Positions 21,420 to 31,761 of a DNA stretch of 50,000 nucleotides are shown piece after piece (position 1 is the first letter of the stretch; every line of letters starts with the position of its first letter). The position numbers and the translations under genes were made by a program. Below the pieces are notes generated by a model. That model was not told the DNA's origin, searched no databases, and saw nothing but the letters and a program-made list of their open reading frames with translations. The stretch covers positions 171,495,240 to 171,545,239 of the forward strand of contig CM043944.1 in assembly GCA_014529385.2 (NCBI GenBank), in the 5' to 3' direction. Origin of the DNA: Adiantum capillus-veneris (lineage: Eukaryota; Streptophyta; Polypodiopsida; Polypodiales; Pteridaceae).

Positions 21420-21617
21420 AGAGTAAAATAGGGATCCTCTACCCACTAGAAAAAGGACTAATGAATAGGCTTAATCTTCTCTTCCCCATAGTCCAGGACG
21501 TTTATGATTTCAAGAGAGAGGGTAAAGTAGGGATCCTCTACCTGCTAGAAAAAGGACTAATGAATAGGCTTTATCTTCTCTACCCCATAGTCTAGGACGA
21601 CTATGATTTCAAGAGAG
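21420..21617 (+). repeat. two 99-bp tandem repeats (A2)
   Basis: Units 21420-21518 and 21519-21617, equivalent to 1342-1539. Confidence 0.8.
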
Positions 21618-21623
21618 AGGTAA

Positions 21624-22902
21624 TGTCATAATAACTAATATATAAATCTCTCTAAATGATTTTCTCATGTTAAAATGATCATTTAATATGGGGAAGTACC
21701 AGGGGAGAAAAAGCTAGAATATTGGTTAGGCTGGCAGACCGGTCACAATAGGGATCCAAAAGAGGGAAAATAGGGATCCAAAGGGGGGGCCATTTGCAAA
21801 AGAGCAATGTTCATCAAAGGGCTTCAAAGACCCTAAGGTTTATCCCATTAAGACTTCCAAAATGCTAAGGTTCCAAAATTCAAAGGTTATGTCCAATGGT
21901 CCAGCCTTAGGGCAAATTTGATGCTTGTGGGAAGACTCAAAAGTCTTTCCACATCCCTATCCTTGAGGGAGCGAGCCCTTTTAGTAGGGGATGAGAGAGA
22001 AACACAAACACACACACTCTTGCAAGATATCTTTACACAAAGGGCATAGTGGACACATGTCGGCTTCCTAGCCCAGTTGCCCCCAAGGTGCATTCAAATC
22101 CTATTCGATGGCCATAGAGGTTGACCAATGAGAAGTAGGCTAGAGTAAATCTAATTTAATTCATTTAAAAACACTTGATAAAAGAACCAATAGAAATTAA
22201 GTTCTCTAGAAGACTATTGGACAGTCTCCTAAGGGGTCTAGCGAGCATTCAGCAGCCCAATGGCTTCCTTGATTCCTATTGGCCAGAAGACTAAGGGGTC
22301 CAATGAGAGTTTAATTGTATTATTTTAATACCTAAGGATCTCACAAAAGGGGAAAGGGGGACACATTTCACAAGGCTAACAATTATGCTTCTTAATAGTC
22401 ATTAAATGAGCTTTGCAAGGTCCAATAGGATGACAACATGTGCAACTAGCAAGAGGGGGCGACCAAGAGAGAGAGGGGGCTGATTTTTGCAAGCCATTAT
22501 CATACACACTCACATAATCTCATGTGTGGAGTAAAGAAGACTATCTCCTTCTCAAGCTTTAATGGAAAACTCATCATCTACTCCAAGCTTTTGAGAACGG
22601 AGGCCTACACCAAAAACTCTTGGCTTTGTGATGCAAATCTAACCAAGAGCCAAGCTCCAATGCATGCTCATCTCCTCTACCATGCTAATTACTAAATTAT
22701 GCTAAGCTATTATGAGTGATTATGTGAGGAGACATACTTCTTTCTCGTAAGAATACTCCTTCTTCCTCTCGATCTACTCTCATACCGCCTAGCTCTCACC
22801 ATCTTGGAAGGTGTGTGAGGTCTTGGGTCTGAGACCGTGAGGGAATTGATGTTGTGTTTAACAAGTGTGAACTTGGTGCTTGAAGCTTCCATCTTCATTG
22901 CA
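21624..22902 (+). mobile_element. probable gypsy 3' LTR, more complete copy (A2)
   Basis: It starts TGTCATAATAACTAA after a purine run and may end near cttcattgCA (22902), about 1.28 kb. Compared with copy 1 it has 108 extra bases at about 22061-22168 and continues beyond 22443, where copy 1 jumps to block B. Continuous LTR-like sequence across that point suggests this is the original state. The right limit is inferred only from the CA ending. Confidence 0.45.
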
Positions 22903-23426
22903 CCAGCAAGTTATTGAACGAACACAAAGTACCATATTGTAAAATGTCTCCCTTGATGGGGGAAACCTATAATACAAAGACTTTTGGAGGGGGGACCGGC
23001 TCCATGTAAATCCGGTCCTCAACTATTGTCAATAGCTTAATTTCTCTCTCTTTTTGAAGTATTGCTCTTGCCTATCTAACTAGGTGCTATGCTTTTGTTG
23101 CTCTCTCCATAGCACTCTTGCTATGCCATTAGGAATCTATTCTAATGAAATGCTCACTATGTCAATGTTATTTTCCACTGCACACAAGTTACTAGACCAT
23201 TAAATGTTACATAGTCACCAGACTGCCCAAGTGGAGAATAGCTTGGCACAATAGCCAGCCACCTCCAATGAGGACTTTCTTGACACTCTACCAAGAAGGA
23301 AGTCGAGGGCAAAAGCTTCTGATGCTTCTCCTTCACCCCGCAAAAGGGTGAAGCTATCTGAATCCCAAGGATCCCCAATGCCAAAGAACATGCATGTAGG
23401 GAAGGGGAAGAAATCTCTCTGAGTGT

Positions 23427-23457
<31 letters not shown>

Positions 23458-23954
23458 CCACCGAATGACACTAACTACATCTCACATTACACCAGGCTTG
23501 TGTGTGTGTGTGTGTGTGTGTGTGAACTGAGTAGCTATGGTCCAAGCTTGTGCACGAATTACTTGAGAGTTATTTTCTAGTGGGGTTGCTTAAAGAAGCT
23601 CTATAAGGTGTTAATTGTTTCTCTATGTTTAGCTATCTCCTGTATGCATGAAAGAACATGTGCCATTAGCCATTTGCCATAGATAGCCTTGCATCATAAT
23701 ATCTTGTGACATTGAGGGTGTGCAAGCCGATGGAAAGCTTCCAAGCTCAACATCCCAGTCGAGGAGAAATTTTGAATTATAGGAGAAGATTTCAATGTTG
23801 TTCATGACCTCTCGATGACCCCAAACTGGTGAAGTGGGACAAAATCATAGATGTGGAGTGGTCCAGTGTATTCAAAGAGCCAAAGGATCGCAATCAATAT
23901 TGCATTTAATGCAATTGCATACATGACAATATGTATGACTAGGTGATGCAGATG
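22903..23954. other. gene-free interval with two (GT)n tracts
   Basis: (GT)n lies at about 23422-23457 (interrupted) and 23499-23524, 41 bp apart. ORFs across it are driven by the repeat. No gene is recognised. Confidence 0.7.
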
Positions 23955-24203
23955 CTCGTGGGGTTCACCATTTTGTACCCCCTTATATAACGTGCATTCA
24001 TGGGGTATTAAAAAAACCCTTCTTTTAACATGAATGAATGAATAAAATGACCCCTTATTTTATGATTTGTTTTTCAAAATTGAATATAGAAACCCCTTAC
24101 TTTAATGTATCTTTGTTAAATTGCCTAAAATTTTTGCATTTTAAAACCCCTCCTTTTGAACTCACGTTATACATTAACATGATTACATAGTGCACCCCTG
24201 AAG
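23955..24203. mobile_element. E3: about 249-bp MITE-like element
   Basis: The left end ctcgtggggttcacca and the reverse complement of the right end, cttcaggggtgcacta, form an imperfect terminal inverted repeat (11 of 16). The flanks tgcagatgc and ttcagatac could be a decayed 9-bp target duplication. The interior has an accccttat-like motif next to A/T runs about every 40 bp. The reverse complement matches E2 along about 200 bp. No ORF. Confidence 0.7.
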
Positions 24204-24256
24204 TTCAGATACACTATAGGGTGTACTAGAAGGCCCCAACCAAGGCTTCAACCAAC

Positions 24257-25024
24257 ATGGCGATCAAATATGCATTTACAAAGGAGTATGTGAAAGAATT
24301 TAGTTTGGCAGCAATTGCAAGCGGTTCAGCCATGCAATTCAATTGGGTTGACTTTGCTATCCAGCATTTGCAGGACCTTCAAGAAAAAGGATACTACAAG
24401 TCCCATGTCAAAAAGTGGAGAATGCGTAATTCCCATCATTCATGGCAAAACATCAAGGAGGGGTCTGCAAAAATGAAGGAGGACTACTCAGGCCAAGTAG
24501 CCATCAATATTTCCAAAGCTACCAAGGTGACACCCCAATCTCACCACAAGACTCATCAAGGGAGAGAAAGCTTGTCATATTTTGGCCTTGAGGATTTGCA
24601 AAACATTACGGTTGCTGGTGATCATCTCACAAAACAACTATAGGATGCTAAACAAAACGTCGCCAATGCAAGACAAGAGTTTGAAGCTACGAGGGTTTTG
24701 CAAGCAATCAGTGCTATGGTTAGCCCCATTGTGGTTTCTATGAGATAGAATCTTCATGATGTTGACAATGAGTTTCAGAGTTTACTATAGAGCCACAATG
24801 TGGATGTAAAGAGGAAAATAGAGCTGAAAGTAAAGATAGAGATACTTAAAGAGACACTAGATGGTTTGGGGTTTCCTCACAATGAGGACACCCCCATTGA
24901 TGCTCAAATTGACATAACTTGTCATCGTGTAAGTGTCCATGACTTTTGTGCTTGCACATTATGTTTGGAATATGTACACAACTATCCTATGTACTTACCA
25001 TGCTCCTCTTTATTTGGTTTGTAG
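24257..25024 (+). pseudogene. unknown protein, 255 codons with three TAG stops
   Basis: A single frame runs from MAIKYAFTKEYVKEFSLAAI to a terminal TAG at 25022-25024. It is interrupted only by TAG at 24641-24643, about 24747-24749 and about 24788-24790. The first 128 codons are uninterrupted, and the middle (DAKQNVANARQEFEATRVLQ; VDVKRKIELKVKIEILKETL) looks helical, coiled-coil-like. All stops could arise from CAG by a single C-to-T change. I do not recognise the family. It starts 53 bp from E3 and lies 400 bp before a retrotransposon PBS, so it may be a retrotransposon-borne ORF or a captured host gene. Confidence 0.45.
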
Positions 25025-25426
25025 ATTAATGTGGAGGTGTAGGAAGCAAAAGCGCATGCCTGTAAAAGTCAATGTTAGCTACTCATGCATATAAGCAAGA
25101 TGATACAAGGCTCCTTCTTCCCCTCTGCACTCTATAAATCAGCTATGGAATCTCTTACAGAAAGGATAGGAGGTATGCTATGGGACGATGATCAAGTAGT
25201 GTACTAGCTATGGTCTTCCACTAGAAGTACAGAGAGTCACTGTGCAATGATCAAGCTACTATGTGTGCATAGCTATCATCTTCTTTGCTTTGCTCATGTA
25301 TGCTCCTTGGGGACAGAATGTAGAGCTTCCACTTGCCAACTGAGGACAGCGTGTACGCTAGGGGGAGGCTATAAGATAGCATGGTTGGGTGGAGACTCGC
25401 ACACTCCATTACTCTCCTCATTTTAG

Positions 25427-25438
25427 TGGTATCCGAGC
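25427..25438 (+). promoter_or_regulatory. retrotransposon primer-binding site (tRNA-Met type, one mismatch)
   Basis: TGGTATCCGAGC differs by one base from the standard TGGTATCAGAGC. The preceding cattactctcctcatttta would be the end of a 5' LTR, but no second LTR copy is visible to confirm it. A gag remnant follows about 540 bp downstream in the same orientation, as expected. Confidence 0.55.
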
Positions 25439-25734
25439 TATTTCAAGAAAGGGGAAAAGCAGGTTTCATGTGCATGTTACACACATCTCCTATCCCACGA
25501 TCCAAAGGCAACAAACGGGGAAGACGACGACCCACAGTGCATCAAAAGAGAAGACAGATACAAAGTTCTGTGCATAGAAAGGGAGGATAAACAGCGAGAA
25601 ACAACCACCCCACATTCGCCATCCAGAGTGCACAACTTAAGGCACGGACGACCACCAAGGAAAACTTGACTGGAACCTCAATCGGCATTGAGGCTCCGTT
25701 GACGCTGCTGGCTGCACGTGTAGGAAGGCCCTCT

Positions 25735-25812
25735 AAACGCTTGCATGGAGGAGAGTTTAACCCTCCCCATGAGGGTAAGAGGCCAACACCCTACCATTTA
25801 AGCTATTGAGAC
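25735..25812 (-). repeat. tRNA-like (SINE/tRNA relic) unit 4
   Basis: The minus strand reads CAATAGCTTAAATGGTAGGG (box A-like), then GGAGGGTTAAACTCTCC (box B-like) with tRNA-like spacing. No full cloverleaf. It lies in the leader of the gag remnant. Confidence 0.45.
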
Positions 25813-25973
25813 TTGTTGTATACAACAAGGAAAGATAGCATACTTGTGTTGACAAAGAAAGCTAGAAAGAAAGGAAAACTACAAACTTCAAGGAAGTCCC
25901 TTCCTTTTCACTACTTAGAGAAAGACAAGTTTTCTTCCAAACTTTCTTTTTCTTCCAGAAAGAAGCTTCACAA

Positions 25974-27400
25974 GTGAACAAAAGCCTTCACAAAAAACGA
26001 CGAGTTTTTGTGAAGAATCAACAAAGGTATTCTTACAAAGAACATGACGTGAAGTGCTACAAACTCTGCAAGGCGAGGATCGCATGCAACACAAAAGTTG
26101 TCGAGCATAAAAAACACAAAGATTTCAAGTTTTACAAGGTACAAGAGCATGTGTTTACCATGGTCAGCGAGGATATCCCACCTACACACAATTTTAATTT
26201 TGAGCATGCACATCAAAATCCAGCAACCACGGGTGTTGTCCACATTAATATGCATGATGATGATGATCTAGGAGATCATGGCATTGCAAATATGGTTGCT
26301 TTCAAGACTTTGGAAAATTGCCAAAGCGTACTTGAATGCAACCTCTCTGTATTAAATGCAAATGGTACAAACCTAATTGAGCTACTTATGAAATTTCTGT
26401 ATTCCAGCTCAAGGAGCCCAAGCTGGCACGGTTCAAGGAACCCAAGCTCACACAACTCAAAGAGTCCATGAGGCAAGTGCTTCAGAAGATGCAGAAGGTA
26501 GCAATGCATCACTTCAGAATATCACCATTCATGAGTTTTATGGTGAAAAGAGTGATCGCAACAAGGATGCCATCAATACGTTCTTACACAAATGGAGTGA
26601 TAATCATAGGCTGAGACACACCCCAGATATTAAGATAGATGTGGAAACAAGTCTATCTCTTAAAGGCAAGGCCTATAAGTGGTGGATGAAATTTCCAATA
26701 GATGCTCATCCTCAGTCTTGGGTTGCGTTTCAAGCTTCTTTCTCCAAAAAGTTTTTGGACTCCAATGAAGAAGGTAAGAATTGGTTAGCATGGGATGCAT
26801 GCTGTATGTCTGGTCTCTCTCTCACTCATATCTTTCTAAGTATCAGGAAATCATATTAAAACTAGAAGGTCTAGATGAATTCCAAAAGATACGGGGTTTC
26901 ACCATGGGTCTTGACAAAGACTATCTTCTTCATGTCAAGACCCAACACCCAAAAACTTTGGAAGAAGCCATTGCTCGTATGCTGATGACTAAGAGAGGAA
27001 GGGAAAGTTTCCCTACTCTAAGAATACTTTTTCTAAGAGCAATTCGGCTAAGAGACAAAGGCGAGGTAGATCTCCCACACGTTCCAAGAGTAACAATAGA
27101 CAATCTACCTCTCCGTGCCCTCAAGAGGCTAAGAATCCTAAGCAATGATGAGATACTCCACGTGGGTCTCTTAGCACTACCAATTTTGAACACGCAAAGA
27201 AACACATATTTTGTTTCAAATGTCTTTTGGACTAGCATAACAAAAATGATTGTACTCTTTTGCTTAATGTTGTATGTTGTGAAATCATTGCTCTACGTAC
27301 TCTCTCTGTTATCAATTCAACGTTATAGGAATCTCAATCAAATTCATATTTCTTTTATGTCTTATAACATGCCTCCCATCATAGAAGGGAAATACTAGCT
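25974..27400 (+). pseudogene. Ty3/gypsy-type gag remnant
   Basis: An N-terminal ORF (25974-26471) opens MNKSLHKKRRVFVKNQQRYS. In another frame, 26410-26480 encodes a three-fold 8-residue repeat (QLKEPKLA, RFKEPKLT, QLKESMRQ). The gag core follows: RNKDAINTFLHKWSDNHRL, LKGKAYKWWMKF, SWVAFQASFSKKFLDSNEEG, then after a frameshift at about 26825 LSKYQEIILKLEGLDEFQKI and HPKTLEEAIARM. A serine/arginine-rich stretch leads to a zinc knuckle (C at 27212, C-x2-C-x4-H-x4-C, ending 27253) containing a stop. The product would form the retrotransposon particle and bind its RNA. No pol follows; the element stops before the CT tract at 27439. Confidence 0.75.
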
Positions 27401-27435
27401 CTTTCAAGAAACTAAATTAATTAATTCAAAGATTT

Positions 27436-27438
<3 letters not shown>

Positions 27439-27523
<85 letters not shown>
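27439..27523. repeat. (CT)n microsatellite, 85 bp
   Basis: Uninterrupted CT. It marks the right end of the gag remnant. The 27524-27797 interval beyond it has no recognised gene. Confidence 0.98.
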
Positions 27524-27525
<2 letters not shown>

Positions 27526-27792
27526 GTGTCACCTCACCCTTGTCGCCTTCTATTTCCATCTCCCTCCAACACCTCATATCCTCCCCACCATCGCACGACC
27601 CCTTTGTTTGGCATACAAACCAAGGCACCGCCAAAGCATGACACTTTTTTCCAACCTCGCCTACATAACAATCTCCTCATGAAATACCTCACCAATGTCA
27701 ACATCTTGCTAAAGGCCACATGCCTTTAAGGTGAAAGCATAGATTCTTGCCTCTAGAGAAAGGCATTCCCTTTACATCTGTGTAGCCCCAGA

Positions 27793-28144
<352 letters not shown>

Positions 28145-28973
28145 AAAGAGTGCATGCAAGCCTTCAGCAAACAAGGAAGGTTTGGGACCTCCCAGTTTAG
28201 TGTAAATTTCCTCCTCCTTCTTTGTTTGGACCTGCTAGTTCTGTCTCTTTTCAAATGCTTAAAAATTTTGAACCTGCAATTAAAAAAGCTTTTTACTTGG
28301 AGAGAATCTTAGAAGATTCCAATCAAAAACTCAATTTCAAAACACCTGTGCCCTACTACACTTCTTTTCTAACATATTCAAAGCTTGCTCCAGTTCATAC
28401 TTATTAGGAAGAATCTTTTGAAGATACCTCGTTAGTATTTTTATAATCTAAAGCTTTCCCCCTTTCAATAAAAGAGAGGCTTCAAACTCCAACTCACCTC
28501 GTTAAAACTTCCACCTTGCTGGCACTGCCGTACACCAACAACAACACATTTTTCTCATCAACACACTGAACATCAAAATTTTAAAAAAAATGTTCTACCT
28601 CTCAGTGTCCTTACTCTACGAAACACCCTATGCATGCAAGGCACACCAACAGGGCATCCACCTGCAAGGACCAGGGTGGCCCTGTGCCCCCATGACTGAT
28701 CCTAGCTTAGACATGTTAGCCCCACCTTAGCCGTCGATCGAGGGCATCTTTGAAGTTTCCTACAAAAAGGAATTTTTGAAATTGGTGCAAAACTTGCCTT
28801 AGAACTGGAAAAATTATCTAGATGTTGAAGCCACTTATCATGCATAAAAACCAACGGGCTATAAGCATTAAGACATGCAAGAGCAGCCTGATCATCCGCA
28901 TGCATGCAGACGACCAACGAGCTCCAAACAGGTTATTTCAAAAAGGCGCATTGTGTTTCCCACTATGGGTTAT

Positions 28974-29254
28974 TTGAGAAAGACGCACGTAAACATGCCC
29001 AGAATGTCCACTTGGAAAGCATTGATTGTAGGGTATACGGAACATGGCTTTGAAAAGGAAACCCTATGCACCTTAAAATGCTTGTGGCCTCATGCAAGAT
29101 GTTAGCTCAACGGTGTTTTGGTCAATATGTATGCTAAATGTGGTGCCCTACTGGATGCACATATAGTGCTTGATGGGTATCCTCTTTGGGATGTTGTCTC
29201 ATTGATTGTCAACATGGATCTAGCAAGGAAGCTCACAAGCTGGATTCCCGTTTA
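28974..29254 (+). pseudogene. PPR protein fragment (B2)
   Basis: Same scrap as 2880-3160, with WKALIVGYTEHGFEKETLCT and VNMYAKCGALLDAHIVLDG. Here GYTEHGF is closer to the family consensus than copy 1's RYTEHGF. Confidence 0.6.
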
Positions 29255-29259
29255 GAGCA

Positions 29260-29960
29260 AGAATTAGCATCTATTCTACTATGTATGCTAGTGAGCATAC
29301 ATAACAATCAACATACATGCTTATTATGCTATGTATGCTAGTTAGCATAGTCTGTATGCTAGTTATTCTCCCGGGGTGTCCACTAGGAAATATGTGAGAT
29401 AGCACGTGTGAACAAAATAAGGGATTTATAATTTAGTACATTTACATAAAAATGTACTTGTATAAAGGGTTTTTTAATCGAGAAAGTGAAAATTTTCATA
29501 CATAAGGGCTAGTTTTTCACAAAAATGCATACATAAGAGATACATATAATACTTGAAAATATACAGGTAAGGAATTATTTAAATACCTCTTGTAATTCAC
29601 ACATGCTATATGCAACTTTTACATAGTGGACTTCCCGGGGTTATTCTCTGTGTATATGCTTGTTAAAATAGTTTGTATGCTAGCTAGCATAGTGTGTATG
29701 CTAATTAGCATACCTAGTTATGCTAGCTAGCATACCCAATTATGTTAGTTAGCATACCCAATCATGCTAGTTAGCATACCCAATTATGGTAGTCATGACA
29801 TTGTATGCTTGCTGGCATACGATGAGAGACTGAAAGCATGCGTTTTTTACTAGTTAGCTTAGTATATATGCTAGTTAGCATACCCAATTATACTAATTAT
29901 CATTCCAAGTACATGGAATGCAAAACATGGAATGCTTATTGGCATACTAAGTATACAAGC
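29260..29960. repeat. palindromic repeat cluster R1, second copy
   Basis: Equivalent to 3165-3870. The unit at about 29676-29691 is the perfect palindrome TATGCTAGCTAGCATA where copy 1 has GT in the centre. Confidence 0.85.
29371..29639. mobile_element. E1, second copy (269 bp)
   Basis: Flanked by GTTATTCTC at 29362-29370 and 29640-29648. The left end ccggggtgtccacta matches the right-end inverted repeat cccgggaagtccacta better than in copy 1. Inherited by duplication, not a new insertion. Confidence 0.75.
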
Positions 29961-30149
29961 AATCATAATGATATGCTACCTAGGATATTGTATATATGTA
30001 CAAAGTCATTATGTGAACTACCACACATCATATGCTTACCAACATTTTCAAATATGCTAATTGTTGTGTCAACAATCCAAATTTGTATTTTTACTAGAAA
30101 TTTGGATATGATAACTAGTGTATGGAAGGAATACATAGGAATCGATGAT

Positions 30150-31761
30150 GTGGGGGGAAGCGCGCATGACAAGAAGCATGTCAAGCAAAGGATTGAAGAA
30201 GAGAAGCCGTGTATTGATGACTTGGATGAGCTAGATAAAATTCATGAAGGGGTAAATGTGACACTACAGCAAGCAAAATCGCCTAGGGGTGTAGTAGACA
30301 ATAAAGTAATGGAATGCGATGATGAATTCATCATGATTACTCATGCCAAACCCAGGTCCAATGAAGTCGATGAAATAAATTATTTAGAGGAAGCAACCTT
30401 TAGTGTGCAAGAGGAAGCTATGAGGACTAACAACGGGCAAAATGTACAAAATGATGGTGATGACAACCCTCTCCTGGGTTTTGTAAACAAAGTGAAGCTG
30501 AAGGGGAAAGGTGGTTTGGAACAGAATCCAAAAGAGCTTGGAGAGATGCTTGTGTTTCCCCAAAGAGCACCTAGAATGACTTAACCGACCTTACCAAAGA
30601 AGAAAAGAAAGCCACTCGCTCACACACTTGCAAGAAACTATGCTGAACTTGTTTTTTGTTGTGCCTAAATGTTTTAGTACTAGCAAGATGCACATCTTAT
30701 GGCATGTATCTCTCTAAATATTTAGCATGGATAAAGTATTGTTGGCATAATTATGTCCTTGTGCAACAGTTCAATAGTTTTTTCTTGTCCTTTATGATGT
30801 CTTCATTTGATACCTTATATTGTATGCAAGAGAGGCAGTATGTATTTTGTCCCAAAGACAACCACCAATTTTTGGATTGGTGCCTCCAGTTTTTCCATGT
30901 GTACATATGGAGCACCAACATGCACCATAAAGTAAATGAAATATTAGATAAAATATTCAGACCGTAGTGGGCAAGGATGGCAGGTGTTTTGCATAGGAGC
31001 ATTGTGGTAAGGTGCCTTGGCTGATGCATAATAAGCCTGTTTCTTCAAGAACTTGAGTATGTTTTGGAGGGGCTTAAGGCAATTTGATACCTTATATTGT
31101 ATGCAAGAGAGGCAGTATGTATTTTGTCCCAAAGACAACCACCAATTTTTGGATTGGTGCCTCCAGTTTTTCCATGTGTACATATGGAGCACCAACATGC
31201 ACCATAAAGTAAATGAAATATTAGATACAATATTCAGACCGTAGTGGGCAAGGATGGCAGGTGTTTGGCATAGGAGCATTGTGGTAAGGTGCCTTGGCTG
31301 ATGCATAATAAGCCTGTTTCTTCAACTTGAGTATGTTTTGGAGGGGCTTAAGGCAATTTGGGCCCAAAAACACTCTAATTATTGATGACAGTAAGTACAA
31401 AGTGTACCAGAATCATGAAGGAAGTTTTCTTATTACTCCCAAGCTAGAGGGCCAAATTGTTGAGCAACGGCAACATTTTCTAGCAGACACTTTGACTCCT
31501 TGGCTATTTTTGTGGCTGCAATCGGAGGATTGTGCAACATATACAACCGATAATGGGTTGGATACTAGAGGAGATGTATTTTTTGATGCAGTCCTCAACA
31601 AGCTAGAAGCAGATCTATGAGAAAGTGACGAGGCTAAGTGGAGGGTGGAGATCCGTTGGAGACAATGGGAGGTTGACGAAGAAGGTGAAAGGCATGAGAT
31701 GGAAAGTCTTGAGAGGGAAAGATTAGAGAAGAAAAAAAAAATTGAAGTAGAAAGACCAATG
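30150..31761 (+). pseudogene. FCP1/NIF-like phosphatase pseudogene (B2)
   Basis: Second copy of 4056-5393. The acidic N-terminal ORF is open from 29838 to 30584. The core (CPKDNHQFLDWCLQFFHVYI, then WST) occurs twice because of the tandem duplication. PKNTLIIDDSKYKVYQN is at about 31366. The TGA after EADL (about 31618) is shared with copy 1, so the gene was dead before duplication. The charged tail is cut at 31761 by the junction with copia-C. Confidence 0.65.
30805..31355 (+). repeat. 277-bp tandem duplication within the phosphatase pseudogene
   Basis: Unit 1 is 30805-31081 and unit 2 is 31082-31355, with a 3-bp deletion at about 31325. Copy 1 has one unit. The duplicated edges share ATTTG (30805, 31082, 31356). 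Confidence 0.95.

Larger units (their letters stand above)
28347..31761 (+). repeat. block B, second copy (matches 2256-5393)
   Basis: Near-identical to 2256-5393, including the PPR scrap, E1, palindromes and phosphatase pseudogene. It carries one extra 277-bp tandem unit. Homology begins at TGTGC (28347-28351) and ends at CAATG (31757-31761), where copia-C sequence takes over. Bases 28138-28346 to its left are unique and gene-free. Confidence 0.95.

Noticed and set aside
30751-31306. Minus-strand ORFs (MHQPRHLTTMLL...) repeated in block B
   Set aside because: They are antisense to the FCP1-like core and are repeated only because the DNA is.
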